64,000 bases of DNA from Archangium primigenium (GCF_016904885.1 NZ_JADWYI010000001.1:5456001-5520000); one strand, 5' to 3'; counted from the first letter of the stretch, positions 52,836 through 64,000 are shown. Numbers and translations are program-made. The notes: generated by a model from the sequence alone, not told the origin.

Positions 52836-53339
52836 ATGTCCCGTTCCATGTTCGACGACCTCGACGCCTCGCACTCGGCCCAGATGGACACGGCCGACTC
52901 CCGGACGCTGAGGCTGGCCGCCCACCCGCTCACCGAGGCGGAGCTCCAGGGCCTCCTGCGCTACCAGGAGGCCTTTCTCGCCCATGTGGAGGCGGCGGGA
53001 GGGGAGGCGGCGGCGCTGGTGGAGGCCCATGACAAGGGCCTCGCGGCCTCGGGGCTGGCGGTGAAGGTGGTGGAGCTGGGCACGGCGATGCTGCGCGCCT
53101 ATGCCGGCCAGCGCTGGACGGCCCGCACGCTGCGCGAGCGACTGGCCTCCCTGGCGGACCGGACGGACGAGGCCTCCCGGGAGCGGGCGGGGAAGATCCA
53201 GGGGGAGCTACGGCGCATCGAGGACCTGGAGCCCCTGGCCCGGCGCTACGGCCAGGCGTCGGTGGACCTGCTCGGGGCCCACGAGGACCGGCTCGTCGCC
53301 CTGCACACCCGGATGCAGCGCACCCTCACCCGGACCTGA
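52836..53339 (+). CDS. Small helical protein downstream of the CoxE-like gene
   Basis: A 167-aa cytoplasmic protein, largely helical, with Ala/Glu/Arg-rich segments (LRYQEAFLAHVEAAGGEAAA, RERLASLADRTDEASRERAG) that could form coiled coils. No family is recognised. Close spacing to the CoxE-like gene suggests joint expression; it might be a client or cofactor of that protein. The ATG follows AGGAAAAG. Confidence 0.6.
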   Translation: MSRSMFDDLDASHSAQMDTADSRTLRLAAHPLTEAELQGLLRYQEAFLAHVEAAGGEAAALVEAHDKGLAASGLAVKVVELGTAMLRAYAGQRWTARTLRERLASLADRTDEASRERAGKIQGELRRIEDLEPLARRYGQASVDLLGAHEDRLVALHTRMQRTLTRT

Positions 53340-53382
53340 GGCCGGGAGGCGGGGTGGGAGGCGGCTTCGACCCCCCGAGGTG

Positions 53383-53411
53383 TTGCATTCCGCCGGGCCC
53401 CATCGGATAAG
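53383..53411 (+). promoter_or_regulatory. Promoter of miaB
   Basis: TTGCAT (53383-53388), 17-base spacer and GATAAG (53406-53411), 27 bases before the miaB ATG. The -10 context GATAAGGGCT repeats that found before the thiolase operon. Confidence 0.5.
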
Positions 53412-53437
53412 GGCTTGTTCTTCTTACGGAAAGACCC

Positions 53438-54820
53438 ATGAAGCGCTACTTCATCCACACCTTCGGCTGCCAGATGAACGTCAACGACTCGATGCGCATG
53501 AGCGAGGTGTTGGGCACGCTCGAGTACCGGCCCACGCCGGTGGCGGAAGAGGCGGACCTCATCATCCTCAACACCTGCTCCATCCGCGAGAAGGCCGAGG
53601 ACAAGATGCTCTCGGCGCTGGGGCGCTACCGGCAGGTGAAGCTCACGCGCGGCACGCTGCTGGGCGTGGGCGGGTGCGTGGCGCAGCAGGAGAAGGACAA
53701 GCTGCTCAAGAAGGTGCCCTACCTGGACTTCGTCTTCGGGCCGGACTCCATCGCCAAGCTGCCGGACATCATCCAGCGGGTGAAGGGCGAGCGCGAGCGC
53801 GTGGTGGAGACGGCGTGGGTGGACTCCGAGGAGTACGTCTTCCCGCGGGCGGACCCGGAGACGAGCCGCGGCAAGGTGACCGAGTTCGTCACGGTGATGA
53901 AGGGCTGTGACAACGTGTGCTCCTTCTGCGTGGTGCCGCACACGCGCGGCCGCGAGGTGAGCCGGCCCTTCCCGGAAGTCCTCACCGAGGTGGCGAGCCT
54001 CGCCCAGGTGGGCGTGCGCGAGGTGACGCTGGTCGGACAGAACGTGAACTCGTACCTGGGCGGGGTGAGCTTCGCGCAGCTGCTCCTGCGCTGCGCGGAG
54101 GTGCCGGGCATCGAGCGCGTGCGCTTCACCACGAGCCACCCGCACGACCTGTCCGACGAGCTCATCGAGGCCTTCCGGGTGCAGCCGAAGATCTGCCCGC
54201 ACTTCCACCTGCCGGTGCAGAGCGGCTCCAACCCGGTGCTCAAGCGCATGCGGCGCGACTACACCGTGGCCGACTACAAGGTGCGCCTGGAGAAGCTGCG
54301 CGCGGCGCGGCCCGGCATCGCGATGACCACGGACATCATCGTGGGCTTCCCCGGCGAGACGGAGGAGGACTTCGCCCTCACGCTCGCGCTCACCGAGGAG
54401 GTGCGCTACGACAACCAGTTCTCCTTCATCTACAGCCCCCGGCCCAAGACGGGCGCGGCGCTGCGCGAGAACGACTGGGGCCCGGTGCCCCACGAGGTGA
54501 AGATCGAGCGGCTCGAGCGGCTGCAGAAGCTGCAGCGGCGCATCAGCGGGGAGATCACCCAGGCGCAGGTGGGGCAGGAGGTGGAGGTGCTGGTGGAGGG
54601 CCCCTCGCGCTACAACCCCCTCAAGCGCTTTGGCCGCACAGCGGAAAACCGCACCGTCAACTTCGAGGGCGATGCCCCGGCCGGCGCCTTCGTGAAGGTG
54701 AAGGTGGAGAGCGCCACGCCCAACCAGCTCACCGGCACGCAGCTCGCCGTGCTCAGCCCGCCCACCGTGGCGCCCCCCGCCGAAGTGCCCCAGCCCGCCG
54801 AATCGTGCGTGGTCGCGTGA
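53438..54820 (+). CDS. miaB: tRNA-2-methylthio-N6-dimethylallyladenosine synthase MiaB
   Basis: A 460-aa radical-SAM methylthiotransferase that modifies A37 of tRNAs reading U-starting codons. The N-terminal auxiliary-cluster cysteines are Cys11 (FGCQMNVNDS), Cys47 (LNTCSIREKAEDK) and Cys80 (GGCVAQQEKD); the radical-SAM triad is Cys157, Cys161 and Cys164 in GCDNVCSFCVVPHTRG. A C-terminal TRAM domain follows, then a short Pro-rich tail. CSIREKAE and the overall length are diagnostic of MiaB rather than MtaB or RimO. Confidence 0.96.
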   Translation: MKRYFIHTFGCQMNVNDSMRMSEVLGTLEYRPTPVAEEADLIILNTCSIREKAEDKMLSALGRYRQVKLTRGTLLGVGGCVAQQEKDKLLKKVPYLDFVFGPDSIAKLPDIIQRVKGERERVVETAWVDSEEYVFPRADPETSRGKVTEFVTVMKGCDNVCSFCVVPHTRGREVSRPFPEVLTEVASLAQVGVREVTLVGQNVNSYLGGVSFAQLLLRCAEVPGIERVRFTTSHPHDLSDELIEAFRVQPKICPHFHLPVQSGSNPVLKRMRRDYTVADYKVRLEKLRAARPGIAMTTDIIVGFPGETEEDFALTLALTEEVRYDNQFSFIYSPRPKTGAALRENDWGPVPHEVKIERLERLQKLQRRISGEITQAQVGQEVEVLVEGPSRYNPLKRFGRTAENRTVNFEGDAPAGAFVKVKVESATPNQLTGTQLAVLSPPTVAPPAEVPQPAESCVVA

Positions 54821-54855
54821 CGTCTCCCCGGGGTGTGTGCTAGGACCCACACCCC

Positions 54856-55311
54856 ATGGAGGTCGTTGCCGCACTCAAGGCGTGCCCGCTCTTCAAGGAC
54901 TTCTCCGACGTCGGCCTGCAGATCTTCGCCGCCATCGGGGTGTCCCGGGCGTTTCCCAAGGGCTCCGTGCTCTTCACCGAGGGCCGTCCGGGCGAGTCCC
55001 TGCTCATCATCCACGACGGCTCGGTGCGCCTGAGCGCCCGGAGCACCTCGGGGGAGGAGACATCCCTGGGCGAGGTGGGCCCGGGAGAACCCCTGGGCGA
55101 GCTGGCCCTGCTCCAGAAGGGCGAGCGGCAGTGCACCGCCACCGCCCTCACGGACGTGTCCGCGGTGGAGCTGCGCCACGCGGACTTCCAGCGGCTCACC
55201 GCCCAGAAGCCCCAGGCCTGCGTGAAGCTGCTCATGGGCATCGTCCTGCACTTCAGCCAGAAGGTCCGCGACAACCGCGAGGCCATGAAGTCGCTCGTGG
55301 GCAAGACGTGA
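54856..55311 (+). CDS. Stand-alone cyclic-nucleotide-binding domain protein
   Basis: A 151-aa protein consisting of one cNMP-binding beta-roll: ACPLFKDFSDVGLQIFAAIG, the GRPGESLLIIHDGSVRLSAR strands and the phosphate-binding cassette GEPLGELALLQKGERQCTATAL, in which the Glu-Leu-Ala and Arg positions are kept. There is no DNA-binding or catalytic domain, so it would act through a partner. Such single-domain proteins are numerous in myxobacteria. It starts 35 bases after miaB. Confidence 0.85.
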   Translation: MEVVAALKACPLFKDFSDVGLQIFAAIGVSRAFPKGSVLFTEGRPGESLLIIHDGSVRLSARSTSGEETSLGEVGPGEPLGELALLQKGERQCTATALTDVSAVELRHADFQRLTAQKPQACVKLLMGIVLHFSQKVRDNREAMKSLVGKT

Positions 55312-55355
55312 GCCCACCCCGTCCCCCTTGCGCCCCGTGCTACCTTCTCGGGGGA

Positions 55356-55394
55356 GGACCCGGAAGTAGGACCCGGAAGTAGGGCCCGGACGTA
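55356..55394. repeat. Three tandem 13-bp repeats
   Basis: GGACCCGGAAGTA occurs twice exactly (55356-55368, 55369-55381) and a third time with two changes (GGGCCCGGACGTA, 55382-55394). A partial fourth copy (GGAC) follows. Confidence 0.9.
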
Positions 55395-55421
55395 GGACAA
55401 TGGGGCGCATCCCCTGACTTC

Positions 55422-55547
55422 CTCCCACGCGAGAGGCGTGGCGGGAGACGGGGCGGAGGGCGGAAAGGTGGCGAGCGAGCCTGGACGCTCGTACCCAGAG
55501 CAGGGGGCTCTGCGAGGGAATCCTGGGCGTGCCGGGGCGAAGCCCGG
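55422..55547 (+). ncRNA. Possible structured leader RNA (four stem-loops)
   Basis: Successive stems are CCACGC/GCGTGG (55425-55430 with 55436-55441, flanked by CTC/GAG), CGAGCG/CGCTCG (55472-55477 with 55486-55491), CAGAGC/GCTCTG (55496-55501 with 55507-55512) and CCGGG/CCCGG (55532-55536 with 55543-55547). The last is followed by a TTTTAG run. The DedA start is 100 bases further on. Confidence 0.35.
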
Positions 55548-55648
55548 AGTTTTAGTGGCGCGGGCCCGGTTGATGCGGGGGCGCTGGGTGGTTCCGGCGC
55601 GGGACATCCCGTCGGACCTCCAACGGAAGCGAAAGAGACGAGACGCGC

Positions 55649-56404
55649 GTGCAAGAATTCCTGACTTCCCTGCTCGGCGACACCCACGGAGTCTTCGCCT
55701 ATGCCGCCGTGTTCGGCATCCTGGTGGCGTGTGGGCTCGGCGTGCCGCTGCCCGAGGACATCTCGCTCATCCTGGGTGGGTTCCTCGCCCACAAGGGCGC
55801 CGCGGATCTGTCGTTGATGATGGCCATCGGCTTCGGCGGCATCCTGGTGGGCGACAGCCTCATCTTCCTGGCGGGTCGGCGGCTGGGCGCGCAGGTGGGC
55901 CGCTCGCCCACGGGCTTCTTCGCGAAGATCGTCACCCCGGAGAAGCGCGCGAAGGTGGAGGCCCTGTTCGGCCTGCACGGGCAGAAGATCGTGATGATCG
56001 CCCGCTTCCTGCCCGGGGTGCGCGCGGTGACGTACTTCACCGCGGGCTCGGCGGGCATGTCTTACGCGCGCTTCATCTTCTGGGACGGCTTGGCGGCGCT
56101 CCTGTCCGCGCCGTTCTTCGTGTGGCTCGGCTTCTACTTCGGCGACAAGCTGGACTACGCCATCGGGAAGATGAAGGAAGGGCAGATCGTGGTGTTCGGC
56201 GCGCTGGCCGTGGTGGGCCTCGCCGTCTTCCTGTGGCGCAAGCGCGCGGCCTCCCAGCGCGAGGCGGCCCTCAAGACGGGCGTGACGTCGCTGCCCACCC
56301 ACCTGCTCAGCGGCGTGGCCACCGAGGTCTCCGCCACGCCGGCCCCGGTGTTCGAGCTGGCCGAGAAGGCCTCGGGCACCGACGGGCTGCGCGCCCGGGA
56401 GTAG
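55649..56404 (+). CDS. DedA family membrane protein
   Basis: A 251-aa inner-membrane protein starting at GTG 55649. Membrane helices carry the DedA hallmarks: GVPLPEDISLILGGFLA, a re-entrant ILVGDSLIFLAGRRLG, and the FxxRFxPGxR-type motif MIARFLPGVRAVTYFTAGSAGM. DedA proteins are lipid scramblases/transporters important for envelope homeostasis. The last 50 residues are a soluble tail rich in Ala/Thr/Glu. It has its own long leader, so RNA-level control is possible. Confidence 0.92.
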   Translation: MQEFLTSLLGDTHGVFAYAAVFGILVACGLGVPLPEDISLILGGFLAHKGAADLSLMMAIGFGGILVGDSLIFLAGRRLGAQVGRSPTGFFAKIVTPEKRAKVEALFGLHGQKIVMIARFLPGVRAVTYFTAGSAGMSYARFIFWDGLAALLSAPFFVWLGFYFGDKLDYAIGKMKEGQIVVFGALAVVGLAVFLWRKRAASQREAALKTGVTSLPTHLLSGVATEVSATPAPVFELAEKASGTDGLRARE

Positions 56405-56430
56405 GGCGCTCACGGGGGAAGGCGCGGCGC

Positions 56431-58782
56431 TCAGGCCTTGCCGAGCAGGCGCTTGAGCCACCCCACGAGTCCACCGGCGGGCACGCTCCGGGCCTGCTCC
56501 AGGAGGGGCAGGGGCACGTGGGCCACGGTGCGCCGGGTCGCGGGGACGGGTTCCTTGGCCCCCCCGTCGCGCTTGGCCTTGAGCTCCGTGGGCGTGTCCC
56601 GGGTGCTGAACTGGCTCATCACCTCGATGCCCAGGGACTCCTCGCGCGCGAGCACCTGGAGGATGCCCTCGTTGTTCACCGCGAAGGTGATGCCCACGCG
56701 CACCGAGCCCCGGGGCCCCGCGGGCAGCCCCGAGACCTTGAGGGTGCCCAGGTACTCGTTCTCCAAGGCGCGCTCCGAGTCCCCCTGGAGGATGATGAGC
56801 TCGAGCTCCGGCTGATCGTCCCGGCTGGTGGCCAGCTCGTAGCGTTTGGTGGCCGGCAGGGACACGTTGCGCTCCAGCACGGCCTTGAAGCGCCCGCCGG
56901 GCAGGCTCACGCCAATGGCCATGGGCAGCACGTCCACGAGCGTCACGGCGGCCTCGGCCTGGCCCAGGCTGTGCGCCAGCAGCGCCGCGCCGAGCGCCAC
57001 GGCCTCGTCCGGGTGCACGTTCTTGGTGGGCGACTTGCCGAAGAAGGCGGAGATCTTCTCGTGCACGAGCGGTGAGCGGCTCTGGCCGCCCACGAGGATG
57101 ATCTCGTCGATGTCCTGGGGGGTGAGCGCCTTGGCGTCCATCACCTCGGCGCACACCTGGAGGGTGCGGTCCACGAGCTGGCCGGTGAGCGCCACGAGCT
57201 GATCGCGCGACAGGCTCACGTCCAGGTCCACCGGCTTGCCCTCCACCATCATCAGGAAGGCCACGTGCACGCGCACCTCGGCGCGCTCGGACAGGGCGCA
57301 CTTGGCGCGCTCGGCCGCGTCCTGCACCCGCTGCAGCGCCACCCGGTCTCCCTGGAAGGTGAGGCCCGTGCGCTCGTGGAACTGGCGCAGCAGGTACTCG
57401 ACGATGGCGTGGTCGAAGTCGATGCCGCCGAGGAACGTGTCGCCGCCGGTGGACACCACCTCGTAGAGGTTGTCCTGGAGCTCGAGCACCGAGGCGTCGA
57501 AGGTGCCGCCACCCAGATCGTAGACGAGCACGCGCTGCCGCAGCTTGCGGCCAAAGCCGTAGGCGAGCGCCGCGGCGGTGGGCTCGTTGAGGATGCGCTC
57601 CACGTGCAGACCCGCGAGCCGACCGGCCTCGCGCACCGCCTGACGCTGGTTGTCGTTGTAGTAGGCGGGCACGGTGATGACCGCGCGCGACACGGACTGG
57701 CCGAGCTGGTTCTGCGCCACCTCGCGCACCTCGCGCAGGATGAGCGCGGAGATCTGCTGCAGGGAGTAGACGCGATCGCCGAGCCGCACCGCCGCCTCGC
57801 CCTGCTCACCGGGGGCGATCTCGTAGGCGAAGCGGTCGCGGATCTGCTGCACGATGGGGGAGTCGAAGAGGCGGCCCACGAGCCGCTTCGCGCCGTACAC
57901 CGTCTGCCGGGGGTTGGTGAGCATCTGCCCCTTGGCGGGGTGGCCCACCACGAGTCGGCCTCGCGTGTTGAGCGCGAGGATGGAGGGCACGGTGTTGTGG
58001 CCCTCGCGGCTGGGCAGCACGCCCGGCTTGTTGTTGCGCACGAAGGCGGCGCACGAGTTGGTCGTCCCCAGGTCGATGCCGATCACCGGCCCCGTGCGCT
58101 TGGGCTCCTCGGTGGGGGCCTCGAAAGTGGGGGCCTGCGGCACGGGGGGCGCGCCCGCCGCGGCCTGGAGGGACGGGGGCGGCTCGGCGGGAGGCTCGGG
58201 CCGACGTGGGGGGGACGGCGGCGGAGGCGGGGACGCGGAAGCGCGCTCGGCGGCGGACTTCACGGTGGGAATGGTGCCGGGCAGGGGCGTGTGCGCGGGG
58301 ATGAGGATCTGCGGACTGCCGGGTTCGCTCGCGAGCGTGGGCGAGACCGTGGGCGCCTGGAGCGGGCCACCTGGCGCGGATGCCTCCGCGGGGAGCGTGG
58401 CGTCCGCCGGGCCCACGCCCGCGGGCAGGGGAGGCAGGAGCGAGTCGGCGTGGGGCAGCACGGTCACGGCGGTGTCGAGCAGCCGCTGCGTGTCCTCGTC
58501 CACCGTGAGGAAGCGGAAGCCCATGCCGGGCAGTCCTTGGCCCGCCTGCCCGGTGACGAACTGGATGATGGCCAGCGCGTGGATGGCGCGGCGGCCGTCG
58601 GCCAGCATGATGTCCAGGCGCACCGCCGTGCCCGGAGGCTTCACGGTCTTGGAGCGCAGGTAGATTCCACCCCGGGTGAGGTGGGCACCGTACTTCTCCA
58701 GGAACTCCTCGGGGGTGGCGAAGGGGAGCTTGACGACCAGGCCGAGGGGCGTACCCAGGGCGCTCGGGGATGACGGCTTCAA
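56431..58782 (-). CDS. PilZ-like domain fused to an Hsp70 (DnaK-type) chaperone
   Basis: A 783-aa protein starting at TTG 58782, preceded by AAGGA. Residues 1-110 match a myxobacterial PilZ-like (TIGR02266-type) domain: LPFATPEEFLEKYGAHLTRG, then GIYLRSKTVKPPGTAVRLDI and GMGFRFLTVDEDTQRLL. A Pro/Ala-rich linker (110-230) leads to a full Hsp70 ATPase: phosphate loop GIDLGTTNSC at 235, VPAYYNDNQRQAVREAG, VYDLGGGTFD and LVGGQSRSPLV. The substrate-binding domain is present (NVSLPATKRYEL), but the helical lid is short and the tail reads GWLKRLLGKA. It converges on dedA. Confidence 0.9.
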   Translation of the reverse strand: MKPSSPSALGTPLGLVVKLPFATPEEFLEKYGAHLTRGGIYLRSKTVKPPGTAVRLDIMLADGRRAIHALAIIQFVTGQAGQGLPGMGFRFLTVDEDTQRLLDTAVTVLPHADSLLPPLPAGVGPADATLPAEASAPGGPLQAPTVSPTLASEPGSPQILIPAHTPLPGTIPTVKSAAERASASPPPPPSPPRRPEPPAEPPPSLQAAAGAPPVPQAPTFEAPTEEPKRTGPVIGIDLGTTNSCAAFVRNNKPGVLPSREGHNTVPSILALNTRGRLVVGHPAKGQMLTNPRQTVYGAKRLVGRLFDSPIVQQIRDRFAYEIAPGEQGEAAVRLGDRVYSLQQISALILREVREVAQNQLGQSVSRAVITVPAYYNDNQRQAVREAGRLAGLHVERILNEPTAAALAYGFGRKLRQRVLVYDLGGGTFDASVLELQDNLYEVVSTGGDTFLGGIDFDHAIVEYLLRQFHERTGLTFQGDRVALQRVQDAAERAKCALSERAEVRVHVAFLMMVEGKPVDLDVSLSRDQLVALTGQLVDRTLQVCAEVMDAKALTPQDIDEIILVGGQSRSPLVHEKISAFFGKSPTKNVHPDEAVALGAALLAHSLGQAEAAVTLVDVLPMAIGVSLPGGRFKAVLERNVSLPATKRYELATSRDDQPELELIILQGDSERALENEYLGTLKVSGLPAGPRGSVRVGITFAVNNEGILQVLAREESLGIEVMSQFSTRDTPTELKAKRDGGAKEPVPATRRTVAHVPLPLLEQARSVPAGGLVGWLKRLLGKA

Positions 58783-58795
58783 TGCGATTCCTTGA

Positions 58796-60394
<1,599 letters not shown>

Positions 60395-60427
60395 TCGGGC
60401 GCTCGGGCACGGCGCGTGGGAGGGGGC

Positions 60428-61051
60428 CTACTTGCCGCCCGCGCGCTTGCCGCCGCGGCTGCTGTTGGTGGCCGCGTCCTCCGCGGGCGTCAGGGGCGCC
60501 ACGTTGCGCTCGGCGTTGGCCACGCGCGTGAGCATCTGCTCCTTGTCGTCCGCGTTGAGCGACTCGATGGCCTGGCGCAGGGTGTTGAAGTCCAGGCGGG
60601 CGACCGTGACGGTGTTGCCGCCCTTGATCTCCTGCACGGTGGGCACGCTCACGAGCTCGCGCACGTAGGTCTCGAACTCCACGCGCACGTCCGCGGCCTG
60701 CTGGATGCAGTTGTCGCGCGCGGCCACGAGCTTCTGGCTGCCCTCGGTGTAGTGGAGGTCGGGGTTGCGCGTCATCGCCTCCTCGAAGGTGGCGTTGCTC
60801 TTGAGCAGGCGCTTGTAGAGGTCCATGTAGCTGATGACCCGGTCCGTCTCCGGCAGGTTCACGTTGCGCGCCTGGTTGAGCGCCTCGGCCGTGTCATCGC
60901 AGTGCACCTTGCCGAGCGCCGCGGCATCCGGCGTGCTGCGCGGAGAGCCCAGGCCCTCCGTTTCGCGGTCCAGACGCTCATCCGACGAGATTTCCTTAAT
61001 GCAACCGGGGGTGGCGAGCAGCAGGACGGTTGCAACGACGGGCAGGCGCAT
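60428..61051 (-). CDS. Lipoprotein of unknown function between guaB and guaA
   Basis: A 207-aa lipoprotein: signal RLPVVATVLLLATPGC with lipobox TPGC, then helical, charged sequence containing ETDRVISYMDLYKRLLKSN and VRVEFETYVRELVSVPTVQE and a Gly/Lys/Arg-rich tail. Start ATG 61051 follows AGAGG. No domain recognised. It is on the opposite strand from its purine-synthesis neighbours and shares a divergent promoter region of about 100 bases with guaA. Confidence 0.7.
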   Translation of the reverse strand: MRLPVVATVLLLATPGCIKEISSDERLDRETEGLGSPRSTPDAAALGKVHCDDTAEALNQARNVNLPETDRVISYMDLYKRLLKSNATFEEAMTRNPDLHYTEGSQKLVAARDNCIQQAADVRVEFETYVRELVSVPTVQEIKGGNTVTVARLDFNTLRQAIESLNADDKEQMLTRVANAERNVAPLTPAEDAATNSSRGGKRAGGK

Positions 61052-61150
61052 CCAGGACCTCTTCTTCGAGTGGGACTTAAAGGTTGATTTCCGAAAGTTT
61101 CTAGCGGTAAGGGCCGCATCCGTCAACGCGCGCCCCCCTTGGAGAGTGTG

Positions 61151-62704
<1,554 letters not shown>

Positions 62705-62726
62705 GCGAGGGGTAGGGCGCACAAGA

Positions 62727-62753
62727 GGGCGGGCGCGACGAAGGCGCCCGCCC
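62727..62753. terminator. Hairpin between guaA and the S46 peptidase gene
   Basis: GGGCGGGCGC (62727-62736) and GCGCCCGCCC (62744-62753) form a perfect 10-bp stem with a 7-base loop, between two convergent genes. There is no T run; it is well placed as a two-way terminator or 3' end protector. Confidence 0.7.
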
Positions 62754-62768
62754 GGGAGTCGTGTGGGG

Positions 62769-64000
62769 CTATTGACCCGAGCCGCCCTTGCCCGAGGCCG
62801 CGTCGGGACGCAGCTCGCGCAGGACGCGGTCGGCCTTGTACACCGAGCGCAGCGCCTCGATGAGCGCGTCGCTGTGCACGGACACGGCGCGGTTGCCGGT
62901 CTCGTCGTAGCCGTAGTCACCGCCGAGCGACTGGATGTTGCCGTCGAACACGAGCCCGACGACCTCCGCGTTCTGGTTGATGACGGGCGAGCCCGAGTTG
63001 CCGCCGATGATGTCGTTGGTGGTGACGAAGTTCATCGGGGTGGTGCCCTTGAGGGTCTTCTGCGCGGCGAGCCAGCTCTTGGGCAGGGCGAGCGGCTCCT
63101 CCCCGGTGGCGTGGTCGAACGTGCCGCTCATGACGGTGAAGGGCGCCACCTGCTTGCCATCCTGCACGTAGCCCTTCACGGCGCCGAACGACAGGCGCAG
63201 CGTGCCCGTGGCATCCGGGTAGATCTGCGTGCCGTAGACATCGAAGCGCGCCTGGGCGACGAGCTCGCTGTTCTTGCGCACCACGGCGTCGACTTCTTCC
63301 TCGTAGCGCTTGCGGATGGCGCGCGCGTCCGGATCGATGAGCACCGCCAGCTGGATCATCGGATCCTTGGAGGCCTCGATGGCCGCCTTGCCGCCGGCGA
63401 GCAGCTGCTCACGCGTCTTGAGGTCCGCCAGCTTCGAGCCCTTGACGAGCCGCGTGGCCAGCGACCGGGGCGACTCCTTGCCGAGGACCTTCTTGACGAA
63501 GGGGTGCTCGGTGCCGAGCTCCTCGCGCAGTTTGGTGAACGCGAACGCGAGCTGGAGCGTCTCCAGCTCCGGGTAGATGGGCGCCTTGCTCATCAGCTGG
63601 ACCTTGAGCTGGGGCAGGTTCGCGTCGTTGTAGCCCCGGAGCCGCTCGGCGTCGGGCTTGCCTTGCTCGTCGGCCAGACGCACCAGGGCGCGCGCGGTCC
63701 AGAAGAGCTGAGAGGACAGGCCGTTCTCCTGGCTCTCGTAGTCCTTGCGCAGCTCGCGATAGGACTGCTGGGCGCGGGCGATCTCGTCCCAGGCGGCGCC
63801 GTACTTGGCCTTCATCTTCGGATCCGCGTTGACCTTGGTGCGCAGTTCCTGCTCGGCGGCGACCTTCTGGGCGAAGAAGTTCTTGTCGGACAGCTGCTCG
63901 AGCTTGCCCTTGTTGGCCTTGAAGGCGTTCTCCACGCCGAAGAGGTTGTTCGTGGAGATGCGCTTCTGCTCGGCGCCGCGGTTCTGGAACTCGGTGAGCT
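62769..64000 (-). CDS. S46 family peptidase (DPP7/DPP11-like), C-terminal part
   Basis: Only the last 409 residues are visible; the frame is open to the right edge. The chymotrypsin-fold nucleophile is in TNDIIGGNSGSPVINQNAEV, the family S46 serine motif, followed by GLVFDGNIQSLGGDYGYDE and VHSDALIEALRSVY, close to the known C-terminal end. S46 enzymes are periplasmic dipeptidyl-peptidases of protein-feeding bacteria. The tail after the catalytic domain is a short Gly/Ser/Lys stretch. The signal peptide, the catalytic His and the substrate-binding helical domain's start lie outside the window. Confidence 0.92.
   Translation of the reverse strand, partial: LTEFQNRGAEQKRISTNNLFGVENAFKANKGKLEQLSDKNFFAQKVAAEQELRTKVNADPKMKAKYGAAWDEIARAQQSYRELRKDYESQENGLSSQLFWTARALVRLADEQGKPDAERLRGYNDANLPQLKVQLMSKAPIYPELETLQLAFAFTKLREELGTEHPFVKKVLGKESPRSLATRLVKGSKLADLKTREQLLAGGKAAIEASKDPMIQLAVLIDPDARAIRKRYEEEVDAVVRKNSELVAQARFDVYGTQIYPDATGTLRLSFGAVKGYVQDGKQVAPFTVMSGTFDHATGEEPLALPKSWLAAQKTLKGTTPMNFVTTNDIIGGNSGSPVINQNAEVVGLVFDGNIQSLGGDYGYDETGNRAVSVHSDALIEALRSVYKADRVLRELRPDAASGKGGSGQ

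Larger units (their letters stand above)
55312..55648. other. Repeat- and hairpin-rich leader before dedA
   Basis: No protein gene is visible in these 337 bases. The region holds three tandem 13-bp repeats on the left and at least four stem-loops between 55422 and 55547, described separately, and CGGGA-CA-TCCCG at about 55599-55610. The order and compactness suggest a folded RNA leader or small RNA rather than random spacer. I could not match it to a known riboswitch class. Confidence 0.5.

Noticed and set aside
55356-55394. CRISPR-like array
   Set aside because: The 13-bp units are directly adjacent with no spacers and no cas genes are nearby.
55422-55610. Retron msr-msd or 6S RNA
   Set aside because: There is no reverse transcriptase gene nearby, and no single long bulged hairpin of 6S type can be drawn.

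Overview
The window is high-GC DNA with dense, often overlapping genes. Its content points to a myxobacterium of the Cystobacter/Archangium/Melittangium type: a DUF3396 protein, a TIGR02270-type T6SS accessory protein, an AgmX/PglI-type domain, lipoproteins in abundance, a lipoprotein with CGDGxC repeats, a PilZ-Hsp70 fusion and many GTG/TTG starts. This assignment rests on gene content only.

Layout. 1-7.5 kb: the tail of a secreted protein, a DUF3396 pair, signal peptide peptidase SppA, a cytochrome P450 with a divergent TetR regulator and a clear operator, a cysteine-repeat lipoprotein hydrolase and a zinc-ribbon protein. 7.5-12.4 kb: an ATGA-coupled envelope operon (Cys-rich peptide, lipoprotein thioredoxin with a doubled Cys/His module, outer-membrane barrel-like protein), then an M1 aminopeptidase lipoprotein. 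12.4-20.3 kb, mostly minus strand: a DUF1501/lipoprotein/CxxCH-protein trio, MtfA-type peptidase, an unknown 537-aa protein, DNA polymerase IV and a small lipoprotein. 20.4-26.9 kb: Mrp ATPase, two small proteins and an acyl-CoA operon (3-hydroxyacyl-CoA dehydrogenase, crotonase, two acyl-CoA dehydrogenases with an AgmX-like gene between). 26.9-28.8 kb: an AAA ATPase plus TOPRIM-like partner that looks like a defence module. 28.8-35.6 kb: TetR with two operators, ribosomal protein S1, thiolase, both subunits of a 3-oxoacid CoA-transferase and an RNA uracil methyltransferase.

35.6-46.6 kb is an accessory island of less biased base composition. It is a type VI secretion effector locus: a VgrG heads a seven-gene minus-strand operon (DUF6484, TIGR02270-like, DUF2169, a ketosynthase fold lacking its cysteine, a PAAR-like/SHH-nuclease toxin, a beta-propeller), with a second VgrG divergent to it. 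No T6SS sheath or baseplate genes are present.

46.7-64 kb: DeoR regulator with palindrome-rich control region, HAD phosphatase and MFS exporter, a class I terpene synthase, a truncated flavohaemoglobin, a CoxE-like VWA protein, MiaB, a lone cNMP-binding protein, DedA behind a repeat- and hairpin-rich leader, the PilZ-Hsp70 fusion, GuaB and GuaA flanking an opposite-strand lipoprotein, and an S46 peptidase cut by the right edge.

Functional themes are envelope proteolysis and secretion (SppA, M1, MtfA, S46), short-chain acyl-CoA/ketone-body metabolism (22.5-27 and 31.8-34.3 kb), guanine nucleotide synthesis (58.9-62.7 kb), and contact-dependent antagonism plus phage defence. No rRNA, tRNA, insertion sequence, CRISPR array or replication origin was seen.
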